Origin: Mytilus trossulus
Taxonomy: Eukaryota; Mollusca; Bivalvia; Mytilida; Mytilidae
Reading direction: 5' to 3'
Assembly (NCBI RefSeq): GCF_036588685.1
Contig: NC_086380.1
Span: forward strand, 48,720,544-48,784,543
DNA length: 64,000 nt
Position numbers and translations under genes: made by a program. Of the stretch, positions 12,702-29,300 are shown piece by piece. Every line of letters begins with the position of its first letter. Position 1 is the stretch's first letter. The notes beneath the pieces were generated by a model. It searched no databases and had not been told where the DNA came from. It worked only from the letters and a program-made list of their open reading frames with translations.

Positions 12702-12861
12702 AAAAGTTGTTGTATGACATTCAACAAAATAATTCGCTGGTGTTCAGATAAAGCTTCGAAAAATCTAGCCATGCGCACTACAAAATTTAACGTGGCATCC
12801 GGAAAGACTGTCGTTGCATTTGAGCTACGTGTTGTTACCGGCACAAACAGATTTATCCATA
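12702..12861 (+). promoter_or_regulatory. TMED2 proximal promoter / 5' UTR candidate
   Basis: The 160 bp between the MITE and the TMED2 ATG contain an ETS-type CCGGAA (12799-12804) and two ACGTG cores (AACGTGGC at 12789-12796 and CTACGTGTT near 12825). ACGTG-type elements bind XBP1/ATF6 in the unfolded-protein response, which would suit an ER-Golgi gene. The assignment is inference. No TATA box or mapped start is visible. Confidence 0.4.
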
Positions 12862-17299
<4,438 letters not shown>

Positions 17300-18848
17300 G
17301 CTGAAAAATAATTTAGGAGATACAATTTACAAATTCTCACACTGTGCAGCTAAAATGTAACACCCAATCATTTTCAGAGGTTATAGTGCTAACACAATTG
17401 CATTCTAGAAAGACATACAAATGTATTTTTTTATTAAATTAACATTTATTGTCACAGTGTATATTTATTATTTATTTGTTATTAGGTTTGTAGGGATAAT
17501 GAAATAATTTTTACCAGCAAGCATCAGAATAGTGCATTGTTATGAAGACAAGTTCTTATTTAGAACTTATACTTATAGAAAAAACTATTTTTCTCTAAAT
17601 GAATTATTGTCAACTGAAGTGAGGTTAAAAACAGATGTGAATTTCAATTAGCTGGTAGCAAAATACATAGCTTGTAAAATTACAATTTGAAAGGAGTATA
17701 AAGAATAAGACAGCTTTGCAAGATTAAAAAAAATGACCCAAGTTTGAATATGCAAGATGGTGATTTTTAGTAAAAATTGTCTAAACCATCTTTACATTTT
17801 CCCCCCGACATGAAAATGATTAGGTTAGATGTTTTAGCTTCTTATCAGTTATCATCCATCATTCCATATTGATACTAGTAAATTGTACTAACATAACAAT
17901 ATGTTTCATCAATAAAAGTCGGCCCGGAGGCAAATGTGTGGGAAATTAAATTATTGATATTTATCTGATAAAGCACAGTTGGCTTGCCTCTTACAAAAGA
18001 TTTGATATTTACTGTAGAATTTAAAGTATATTTAAAATTATAATAGAACAAAAGCATCTGCCAAAAAATGTATAAAAATTAAGACTAAAAAAATAGATAT
18101 GTCAGTGAGTTCCTCCATAAAATAATTTATTGAGAAGACTTCTTGGTGTTGTCTAGAATATATAAAACCTTCATATGCTTTGAATACCCTAAAATTTGAA
18201 AATTTAGTTAACATTTTTTAACGTATAAATTTCAAACTCTAAATTTTGATACAAAATAACATAAAGTAATTGAAATTAGTCATTTTCATTCATAATTACT
18301 AGAAACCGAAATTCTATTCTTATATTAAAATATGGTAAATGGTTCATTTTTTGTTTAATTTTATATTTTTTTTAGTTCAAATAATTGTTTAAATATATGT
18401 TTCAAACTATTTGTATATTGCTAAGTGTAGGAACTTAACATTTAGAATATAGAAGGAAAGTTTTGAGAAAAAAAAATATTGTTGTATCTAATCATAAATT
18501 ATGCAACCAGGATTTTGAATACCTATCTCTACGATGCAGCTATCAAGTTGAAACCAATATTAATTCATTCATATAAAAGCTATTCTAGCCACAATATTAT
18601 TCTGCAAAAGCTTATTCTTACTGAAATTTTCCCTTATATTTTTACTTTAATCATTGTCTTCATGCTAAGCTTATTGTGTTCTTTTATTATGTAATAAGTA
18701 TTAAAGTATAATAGGGGTAGTTAAGATTTCATTGGACTGCACATGTAGTACATGATTTACCATGAATAGGATACAAAGTACTGATTCAGATTGTTGATAA
18801 AAAAAAATATAGCTGAAATGTGCTTTCTTAAACTGGAATATGGTGAAA
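17300..18848 (+). other. TMED2 3' UTR / downstream region
   Basis: AT-rich and non-coding. A candidate polyadenylation signal AATAAA is at 17911-17916; others occur far downstream (about 21090). The true 3' end cannot be fixed from sequence alone. Confidence 0.4.
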
Positions 18849-19500
18849 TTTAAAGGGGCACTAGCTACGATATATATAAAAAAATAAAGTATGATTTTTT
18901 TTTTAGATCAATCATTAATCAAATTGGAATAATGAAATAATAATTTGCTTTTAGCAATCAATTTCCTTTAATTTTGTTGAAATAAGCGATTAAACATAAT
19001 TTTTGACTGATTCGCTTGCAAGTGAAAACGTCATCATCATTCTAACCGGTATTCATGTGAACTTCAAGTTAACCCCTAGCTAGAGATTGACAACGCATGC
19101 ATTGTACGTGTACTGGTTATTTAAATAAAAACTAATTCGATGCACATAAAATCATTCTTATATGGTTAAAAACAATTAGAAACATCTATTTTTAATCTAT
19201 AAAATAAAATCAAACAGACCTATAAAAATGCAATTGCACGTGTTGTTTTAATCTATTCGTATCTTTATTTTTGTTTACATTGCTTATATGGTCATCTGAG
19301 GTCAAATCGATAGTTAATTAGATGGCGTCTGGACTAAAATACACACAAAACGAACCTATATATTATCTACCCCATGCTCTGTAAACTGTTTATTTTAGAC
19401 TTTTGATAGTTTGGATAAATGTTTTACATTGTTATAAACCAAATATGAGAATTTGAGTCAAATCGGTTACAATGAATTTGACAGCTAGTGCCCCTTTAAA
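18849..19500. mobile_element. MITE with perfect 18-bp terminal inverted repeats
   Basis: TTTAAAGGGGCACTAGCT at 18849-18866 is exactly complemented by AGCTAGTGCCCCTTTAAA at 19483-19500. The outer TTTAAA on both sides may include a TTAA or TA target duplication. 652 bp, non-coding. Confidence 0.75.
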
Positions 19501-22189
19501 GCAACGGGAAAATTAAATGATATTGAAATAAAACATGAGATAAATTTCTCTTTGTGTGCTCGCTTCCCCTTCTTCTTTTAAGAGAGACATTACTACAAGT
19601 TTACATGTAAAATGATAAAATATTTGCATATTATGAGGTTTTGATGAAGAGGTGTCATGAAGATATATGGGGCAGTTTAAAATCTCTAAACCCAGTGGTA
19701 AAATTTAAAGTGCCTTGTGATACTCTCTTACACCTTTCAGTTAGTAAAACTTTGGCAAAAAATTTATATAAATTTATGTGGCCATTGATAAAGAAGATCT
19801 AAAGACTTAATATCTCAATATAATTGACTTTTCCTAGTCAACTAATTAACCAATAATAATTTGAAATACCAAATAGTCAATAAGATTGAATTTACCTAAA
19901 AAAGACTATCACTTTGTCAGTAATGCCTTAATGTTGTTTTTGTATGTATAAAATAATATTGAACGGAGACATGGTGTATAAATTGTATTATAAGTATATG
20001 TATTACTAGATTTATTTCACTTGACGGGGTGGGGTTTAAGAAGTTCACTTATTCCATCTATAGACACGAGTTTCGGGATTAACTCACCAAAGAAGTGTCC
20101 AGTTAATCGTCCCATATCTTACACTCAATTATTTTGTAAATGCGTTTGGTGACACTGAAAGGTGATTAGAATTCAATTATAATTATTACGGCAATCATCC
20201 TTATCACACACATCTTCAAATAGACTGTACTTATGCAAATTAAACCATAAGCTCCGCCCGATCAGTTGAAATAACATTAGTAATACAATTGAAGATTTTA
20301 GAAATAGATGTAGCTCATCTAATGGCTGTTATGTAAAATAAACCAATTGTATATTTTAATAATTGCTGAATGGGTATTGCATTTGAATGAATGTCAGAGT
20401 TTTCTCTTTTGTGTGCAAAATTGTTTTTATCAGAGAGGACATATAAGTGATATGTTTTAAAATTAAAGCCAAAGATCACAAATAATAATGATTGTAAAGC
20501 AAAAAATATCATAATAGTAATTTGTCTGCTATTGAATGGAATATGTATAACTAATAAATGATATTTCGAAAATTGTTAAAGAAGAGGTATACATTGTATT
20601 TCTGTTAATTTGTTATATTAATAAAAAAAAATCATTTTCTATATTTTTTTCTATTATACCTGAATTTAATAAGATAGATATGTTGTACTTTTAAATTTAA
20701 TTATAAAATAATAAATAGCTTCGAATATCACACATAAGTTCTACATGCATTTTCATTATGCTAATGTGTTGAATAATAACACAACTTAAAATTACCTCAA
20801 GGTATGTTGGCATGTTTGCATCCTGTAAACTTAAAAAACTAAAATTTCAATTTATAGATTTTTTCTCAAGTATGAATACTTTTAAAGAATATATATTTCA
20901 AACTAAGTATCTTTTCCATATATTCGTTAACTATTTAATTCACATGTTTTGTTGAGAATTTTCATATTTATGGAAAGTTATTTTATTTTCACTTTTTTTC
21001 ATGTATGATTGCTAAGTAAATGACTTAAGTTTGAATGTGTCACTGATGAAAGAATGTTTTGGTGTTTGTCTTTTAAATGAAAGAAAAGAATAAAAGACCT
21101 GAAAAAATATTTGTATTTTTTTCTTTGATCTCCAGTTATACCTTCTGAAACATATTTTCTCATCTTCTCTACCCATTATTGGCATTACAATGCATGTACT
21201 GCCATTTTCTATCTATGCTAAATGCAATTCCTCTGTTTAAACAATGAACGAGATGTCATCCATATTCTTACCCTCCATTCATAGAGGGATTGAGGGAAGC
21301 ATTAATTAAAAAAAGAAAATTACTGTCTTATCTTCACAACAACAAAAAAAAACATAAAAAAACCCTTCCATAAAATCATACATAATACAATGCCACTCCT
21401 CCCAAAAACTACAACATTTGAAGGGTTACGTTTGATTTCATCTTGCAATATATGTAATTTTTTTAATAAAATGTTAAATTGCAAACACAGAACTTGGCGA
21501 AAAATTGTAACAGAAAGTCCCAAATCAAATGGAAAAGTCAAAAGCACCACATTAAACAAATGGATAACAACTGTCACATTCCTGCAGCTGACTTTGAACA
21601 GGCATTTTCTTGTGTAGAAAATGGTGGATTAAACCTGGTTTATTTGTTTTGAGTTGGAGTTATTTTGCTCTGTTCATGATTGTACATTTTAAGTTGACCT
21701 ATTTTTACAACAGATTTATACACAATGCATCAATTGTTATTTTTTATCGGATTTCTGAAAATCCTTTGTTTTATGAATGTACAGCTGTGGCCATTCAGGT
21801 GGGTGTCCCCATTTTTAAAGTAAAGTAAAACAAAGAGAAAGTGTGGCAGAACCAAAAAGTGCTTTCACATTATAAAAATACATCAATGTCAAGCTGGTGT
21901 CATACTAAATGTGAAGTAATTTGGTTCAGTTATATGAAAAAACAGGGGGTTGGTGTCTGACTGATGTGAAAATTGTACCTATACTTATAAACAAAAAAGT
22001 GCATAGCTGAAATGTCTTGCCTTCTTTACGTACTATTTATTTCATATTTATAGTTCAGAACATAATGCTTTACTTCAACTTTTACATAAACTTAAGAAAA
22101 TTCCAACAAAATGAGTGCAACTCCAAATACATTTTCACTTTGAATTTAGTTAACCTACTGCACATCTAAGATTCAAAACTAACCAGAAA
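19501..22189. other. Intergenic between TMED2 and MRM3, nothing recognised
   Basis: AT-rich, no supported exon on either strand. Short reading frames at 20315-20512, 21320-21617 and 21610-21828 lack domains, splice context and protein-like composition. Confidence 0.4.
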
Positions 22190-22542
22190 AAACCTAACAT
22201 TGATTAGTAAACCATGAAAATTAGGTCAAGATCAAATGAACCCTGCCAGAGTCGGACCAGACAGACATGTACACCTTACAATCATTACATACTATTGCAT
22301 ATAGTATCTTAGAAACAAACTTTAGATTGATCAATAAATCATGAACATGAGGCCAATATCAGATGATAATTGCTAGACAGACTTACACCTTACAATATTT
22401 CAAACACACAAATATAGATGACCTATTGTTTATAGTATTACCAAAACAGACCAATACACAAAACCTAAACATTGAGAAATGAAGTGTGAAAGTAAGCTCA
22501 AAATCTAATAAATCATTCCAGACTTACATGTTATATTGAGAA

Positions 22543-23510
22543 TGCAAATGTGGAATGTGTCATAGAGACAACAACCTGAACATAGAAAAAAAAGCAGCAG
22601 AAGGTCACCAACAGGTCTTCAATGTAGAGAGAAATTCCCGCACCCGGAGGGGTCCTTTAGCTGGTCCCTAAACAAATATATACTAGTTCAGTGATAATGA
22701 ACGCCATACTAATTTCCAAATTGTACACAAGAAACTAAAATTAAAATAATACAAGACTAACAAAGGGCAGAGGCTCTTGACTTGGGACAGGCGCAAAAAT
22801 GCGGCGGGTTAAACATGTTTGTGAGATCTCAACCCTCCCCTTATAACTAGCCAATGTAGAAAAGTAAACGCATAACAATACACACATTAAAATTCAGTTC
22901 AAGAGAAGTCCGAGTCTGATGTCAGAAGATGTAACCAAAGAAAATAAACAAAATGACAATAATACGTAAATAACAAGAATGTGTCCAAAGTACACGGATG
23001 CCCCACTCGCACTATTATTCTACATGTTCAATGGACTGTGAAATTGGGTAAAAAATCTAATTTGGCATTAAATTAGAAAAATCATATCATATGGAACATG
23101 TGTACTAAGTTTCAAGTTGATTGGACTTCAGCTTCATCAAAAACTACCTTGACCAAAAACTTTAACCTGAAACTCACTTTCATTTTCTTTGTTCAGTAGA
23201 CCGTGAAATTGGGGTCAAAAGTTTAATTTGGCAGTAAAATTAGAGAGATCATATCATAAGTAACATGTATACTAAGTTTCAAGTTGATTGGACTTCAGCT
23301 TCATCAAAAACTACCTTGACCAAAAACTTTAACCTGAAGCAGGACAGACAAATGAACTGACGGACGAACGGACGCACAGACCAGAAAACATAATGCCCCT
23401 TTAATATCGTAGGTGGGACTTAACAACAGACTATTAGCAGTTAACTGACATGCCAGCTCCAGACTTCAATTAAACTGACTGAAAGATTATGATTTCATCA
23501 TATGTACATG
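22543..23510. mobile_element. Dispersed retroposon, itself interrupted
   Basis: Starts with a GGAATGTGTCATAGAGACAA-type head, then CCCGCACCCGGAGGGG, GGGACAGGCGCAAAAATGCG and GAAGTCCGAGTCTGATGTC. It resumes after an insertion with CAGTTAACTGACATGCCAGC. Head fragments recur near 25345 and 29080. Confidence 0.55.
22978..23422. mobile_element. Element nested inside the retroposon
   Basis: Interrupts the retroposon with TAACAA repeated on both sides. Internally it has two copies of a roughly 190-bp unit (TACTAAGTTTCAAGTTGATT ... CTTGACCAAAAACTTTAACC), about 180 bp apart. It ends with GACGGACGAACGGACGCACA and CATAATGCCCC. An inverted relative lies at 24195-24450. Confidence 0.6.
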
Positions 23511-24194
23511 TACATAGTAAAATATATTTACACACCAAGTATAGTTGACCTAATCTATACAGGATGAGAAAAAAGACAAAAAACAAAAACTTAACTTTAA
23601 CCACTGAACCATGAAAATGAGGTCAACATTAGATGACACCAGCCTGTTGGACATGTACAACTTCCAATCATTCCATACTCTTCATAAAGTAGACCTATTA
23701 CTTATAGTATCTGAGAAATGGACTTGACCACCAAAAATTAATCTTGTTCACTGATCTATGAAATGATCAATGGAATCAAGGTAAAGTTAAAACTGTATGA
23801 CATGCATGATGACCTTGAAAGGTAAGCACATACCAAATATTTTTTTTTCAATTAGTAATGAGGTCAAGGAACATGGACATATGACAGACGGAAACTTTAT
23901 AACAAAAGGCATCAATATGAAGTATGAAGAATCCAGGTCTTCTACCTTTTAAAATATTAAGCTTTCAAGTAGTTTTTCTACCACCGCCACATCACTAACC
24001 CTAGACACAATGTATATCAAGCTTTCTGCAACAGAAGTCGCAGGTTCAAAGTTTTTTTTTATCACTATTACTAATTAATCATGGTGGAGTTGGTATAATT
24101 TGGTTAACTACTCTAAATGGTAAACAATCTTTCAAGGTATGAGAGACTCAGAGGAGATGCTTACAATCAATACTTGAGCATTGTTTTTATCATA

Positions 24195-24450
24195 TGCTCC
24201 ATTTCTGGGCATTATGTTTTCTGGTTTGTGCGTCCATTCATCTGTCCGTTTGTCCCATTTCAGGTTAAAGGTTTTGGTCAAGTAAGTTTTTGATGAAGTT
24301 CATGATAAAGTCTGATCAACTTCAAACTTAGTAAACATGTTCCCTATGTTATGACCTTTCTAATTCTAGTGCCAAATTAGAGATTTTATCCCATTTTTAC
24401 AGTTCACTGATCATAGAAAATGATTGTGCCGATGGGGCATTCTTGTTATG
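24195..24450 (-). mobile_element. Inverted partial copy of the 22978-23422 element
   Basis: Reads GGGCATTATGTTTTCTGG, TTTCAGGTTAAAGGTTTTGG and GATGGGGCATTCTTG, which are the reverse complement of the nested element's ends and core. Confidence 0.55.
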
Positions 24451-24800
24451 CCTGGATTAAGTGTTGTTCTTGTTTGCCATCTGTGTGTACGTATCAAAAG
24501 TGGTTATCCATTCTCCAACTTAAATTTACTCCAACCAAATGTTATGAAATTTCACACAATGCTTATTTCCACAAAATTAAAATCATTTCTAATTTGGATG
24601 GTGTAACTTTTAATGTTCTTGAGTTATGCTGTTGATTGTTGTACAAGACTGGTCTAGTTGCACCCAAATTGACAATATTAATTTGTTTGTTGTATAATGC
24701 AAATATTTATCTCTCCTGTGAATGACATCATAAGTAAACATCCTATTTGAATTTGTTTGTTGATGGTTGCATATGTTCAGAGGACATTATTCCATGCATA

Positions 24801-24995
24801 CTGTAATTTCAGAAACTATTGGGTGCATTAGTTATTGCATTTTTGTCAATTTTGACTTAAATGCGATTTTAATTTTTACAATTTTGAGAAAAATCCTGTT
24901 TAATAATTCAAAATGTGACTTTAATTTATTGCGATTACAACTCTGTTGCATTTTTCGCAATAATAAAAACATTGCAATAATTTCTGAATTTACAG
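24801..24995. mobile_element. MITE with TA flanks
   Basis: Inverted ends CTGTAATTTCAGAAACTATT and AATAATTTCTGAATTTACAG, flanked by TA (24799-24800, 24996-24997). 195 bp. Confidence 0.65.
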
Positions 24996-25142
24996 TATTC
25001 AGGATGATAACATGATTAATTCTGTAATCTGAATAAACCTTCTTAAAACTAAGACTGTATACACATTTTTTCCTTTAAAGAATATAGTACAATTTTTAGA
25101 ATCCAGAAGAAGTAAATATCCTTTAACACAAGAGAAAAGGAA

Positions 25143-25440
25143 AGCAATACAAATGATGAAATGCATATTCAGGACGAGAACATGATCATGTGATATGAAT
25201 ACCTACCTGCTTTATACTAGATCAAGACACAGAACCATATATTTAATGTGTAAGTTCTCAATGATAGAGCTCCTGGCACATTATTTAGACTCTAGTCAAC
25301 AAGTCTTTGTTTTTACTCCTAAATGTCATATAAAATTGTGAATGGATAAGGGGAATGTGTCAGAGACAACCTGACCAAAGAGCAGACAACAACTGAAGGC
25401 CACAAATGGGTCTGCTTAGGGAAGGAGCTGAAAATTATAA
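25143..25440. repeat. Two short dispersed-repeat fragments
   Basis: GAAATGCATATTCAGGACGA near 25158 matches the 10875-11310 element. GGGGAATGTGTCAGAGACAA near 25350 matches the head of the 22543 retroposon. Confidence 0.4.
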
Positions 25441-25729
25441 ATTTTTCAAGTCTTTGATTTTAATATGCAGAAGTCAGGGTGGTGAATTTTAACAAAGGAA
25501 AAGAATTTCCCCAAACAAGCGATTCACTTTAAGATGAACAGTACAGAGTATTCTGTAAACAGTACATTTGAGCAACAGGTAGGTTTGAAAAATGATTATC
25601 TTAAGCAGAACTTTACCAATTTTTTTTTAAGGAAAGTGTAGATTATCTCCCTTGTTTTTTTGTGTGTTTTTTTTTATGTTTTTTAAAAACATTGAAAATC
25701 AAGCATCACAGTCTTAGGTACAATAAACT

Positions 25730-26301
25730 TTAATATGACAATTCATTCTCCACACCTTCATTGTTCCTGTCTTTTACTGTATACTGCTTATGAATTTCAT
25801 ACAATAAAATGCTGGCAGTTACAGATGAGTTTAGGGAGTTTATGCCTGTTGCCATTGGTAACATAACACACTGTCCGTCATTGTCATGTGTAATTTTACG
25901 AGCGTGTACACCAAATCCACCCATTTCTCCTCCTACAAATAACACTGTATGATCACCTAATGTGAAATCAACTTCTGTGTATAGGGAAACATTTAGAGGA
26001 AGTCTATTGTACATTTCAAATTCTTGTCTTTTCGACGTAGAAGTATCGCCAAGTTCCTCTTCAGTAGATACTAATGAGTTGCTATTGTCTTGAGATTCTT
26101 CATCCATATCACCATAGTCTGGTTTTGTGATGTCATCTAATGACCAATCTGTTGGACGCCTTGTGTCAGCGATAAAAACAGTGGATTGGTTGGGGATATA
26201 ATTGATGACATTGTCCCAGGACAAATTGTTTATAATTGGTACTCTAAAATGTCCTCCAGCACCTGATCGTAGAACTTTGGAATTCCATATATCTACACAT
26301 C
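25730..26301 (-). CDS. MRM3: MRM3 exon 4 (SPOUT motifs 2 and 3, stop)
   Basis: Acceptor TTTTTTAG before 26301. TAA stop at 25732-25730. The open frame continues upstream to 26431, but that part is intron. Confidence 0.93.
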
Positions 26302-29300
26302 CTAAAAAATATACAGAGATTAGCATTGCATAAATAGAGTATCTTTTATTCCATGTGCTTGTAATAGAAAATACAGTAATTTTGCTTATGAGTTTTGTGC
26401 CTATACAAACATGATCCACAATTCTAAACAATAGACATCATACAATTTTTAAACTATAATGACAGTGAACATTTGTATGTGCAATAACTCCATGGATTGT
26501 CTCCCTTACTTATGTCCTACTTCAACCTCAACTACTGTAAATTAAAAAAAAATATGTGTATAGATATAGGAAGATGTGTTATGAGTGCCAATGAGACAAC
26601 TCTCCATCCAATTCACAATTTATAAAAGAAAACCATTATTGGTCTTCAACACAGAGCCTAGGCTCACCAAACAGCAAGCTATATTGGGCCCCAAAATTAC
26701 TAGTGTAAAACCATTCAAACAGGAAAACCAACGGTCTAATCTATATAAAAAAAAAATGTATGCATTTATTATCATGAATCCTTGTCCTCTGACAAAAATG
26801 GGGAATCTAGTTTATATAATTGCAAAATTTCTATAAATAAAATAATCACTACTGAAATTTTGAATGCAAGTTTTATTATTCATTGTTTGTAATTGCATAC
26901 TTGAAACTATCACATTCTTCAAATAAATAAAATCATCAGAATTATTTCATGATATAAGACATTTTGTAGAATGTCATGAATGTAGATCAATTTGATAAAT
27001 TTACAATAAAAAAGAAGGTTGAAAGTTTTGAGTTATGTTAGGGGACAACCATTTGATATTCTGGGGGGGGGGGGGGCAGGAGGATTTGTTTTTGATCGGT
27101 TATTTATTTTTGTAAACTCAGAAGACAGATTATTCATTTTCTGCACCATTGAAGCAAGATTTTTCATTTTCATTAAAGCAAGGGACTGATTATTCATTTT
27201 CACAACTATATTTATGATATTCGAAAAACATACAATTTTTTAAATATTTGTTAATTATGAATAATACGTGTATAGTCAAGTCATTATGTACAATTTATTC
27301 AGAAAAGATCATTATCCCCTGCAGAAATTTTAAGATTCAAGATTTCATTCATAACCTCAGACACATACTTTTGTACAAGAGGACAATATAATATACAAAC
27401 ATTTTAAGATAATACATAGCGATACAGGACAAACGAAACACAAAAACATAGTAATAAGTATATTATAAAAGATAATTGCTATACTAGTAATTAGATTAAG
27501 TATTTCATAATTTTCTTCACGAAATGAATCATTTATATTCCAAAGTTATATACATAATATATTGCATACTTACAAAGTATAAAAGTTAATTCAATTTGGT
27601 TTGACCAAACCTAGCCTATTTTAAAAGTATTTTAAAACATATTTTGCCGAGCGGAGCGAGGCAAATTTTTTTTGGAAGGGTTTTGGAATGCTGAAGGCCC
27701 AAGAAGCTATAGACCTGCTGAGTTATTTATTTTCAATACATTGCAAGTCAGGTTATTTATTTTCAAACTACCACAGAACAAACCATTTATTTTTGTGATT
27801 ATCAAGGCTGAGTTATTTATCCAGAAAAATGTGATGTAAACACAGTATTGGTGTCATTTCTGGTTTTAAATACTTATTGAAGACAACTTTATTCTAAACT
27901 CAATTCAGATAAACTTTCCCATATAAAAATTACTGTGGATTCATTTATTTTTCGTGGGTATCAATTTTTTGGTGGATTGCTGAAAACTTGAATTATATTT
28001 GATTGTGTGGTTTTGCCAATCTCTGTATACAACGCCTATTGAAAGTATGATATTCGTTGAACATTTAAATTTGAGGTTAACCTATACCCATTAAAACCAC
28101 GAAAATTGGTATCCAATGAATAATAATGAATCCACAGTAGATCATTTTATTTGGACATGCCTGAAATATACTCTTCTGCATTAGCGATACTGAATGACAT
28201 TTTAAAGTGACAATTGCAATAAAGGATATATTAGTTCTTGTATATCGCATTTGAATTTTCTCCAAATCTTAATGTTCAAGGACACCCTTTTTCCCTTCCA
28301 AATGAACAATTTTAGGACTTTTAAGATCTTAATATTATCAAAAAAATCCTATAAAGTTTCTGTATGTAATTCTCACCAGGTAGGGTGATAAACTTAGAAC
28401 AGCCCACAGCAGCAGCAGTTCTCACTAATGTTCCCATGTTTCCTGGATCTCTCAAATTATCACATATCACAGTTAATGGTAACTCTGTAGTTCTTGGAGA
28501 AATTGTCTCCCCTTCATTGGGAATTTCAAATATTCCTAAAATTAAATGCAAATATTAAACACATTAGACATAAAACTATTAGTCAGTTTTAATCTAAATT
28601 GACTGGACAGAATAGGGTAAATCTTCAAATCTGAGGGCATAAATGATTGATGATTTCAAATTGATTACCTTGTAAATAAAAGTAAAGAATTGGTATTTTT
28701 TTTTTAAGTAAAAGAGTCTGACAAATATTTGCAACATTGGCAATCAGTGACAAATTCTTAACATCTTGGTAACTGTAGCATTAATATAATATAATAGTGT
28801 GTTGTTATTATGTGAGTAGGAAGAAACACCAAATTTTTAAATTCTAGAAAATACAAATTTCGGTTACCTTGGAACTACTCTTAAAACATATAAATTATCT
28901 CAAATTATAAAAATCGATACAGGTACAAACAAGACATCATCACAGTTCCCCCCTCCCACTTGCACTGTGCAGTGGCCAAAGTTATAATGAGAGGTATCAT
29001 TGTTAAAAGAACTGCATATGGCAAATATCTGTGAAGTACTTAGTGTCTTAGAAGTCAATAATTCAATAAAATTGAGAATGGAAATGGGGAATGTGTCAAA
29101 GAGACAACAACCTGACCAAATAAAAAACAACAGCAGAAGGTCACCAATATCTGTATATTGTAATATGAACATTTTGACATTATATACATTTGTGTTTGGA
29201 ATTTATTTTCAAATGCAGTTTATGTTCACTCTTTTTTGAGTAAAATTTAGCCAACAAAGTATATAAAACATATTCAATATTTTTTTTTTTTAATTTTAAT

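Larger units (their letters stand above)
22190..23910. repeat. Interrupted tandem repeat of about 150-160 bp units
   Basis: Units contain CCATGAAAATKAGGTCAA, ACATGTACA and TATAGTATCTKAGAAA. They appear at about 22190-22530 and again at 23575-23900, split by the insertion at about 22543-23510. This unit type is familiar from mussel sequence (memory, unnamed). Confidence 0.5.

Noticed and set aside
12814..12861. 16-residue N-terminal extension of TMED2
   Set aside because: It would bury the signal peptide; family members start directly with it.
26302..26431. N-terminal extension of the last MRM3 exon
   Set aside because: The conserved GCVDIW junction and acceptor TTTTTTAG place the exon start at 26301.
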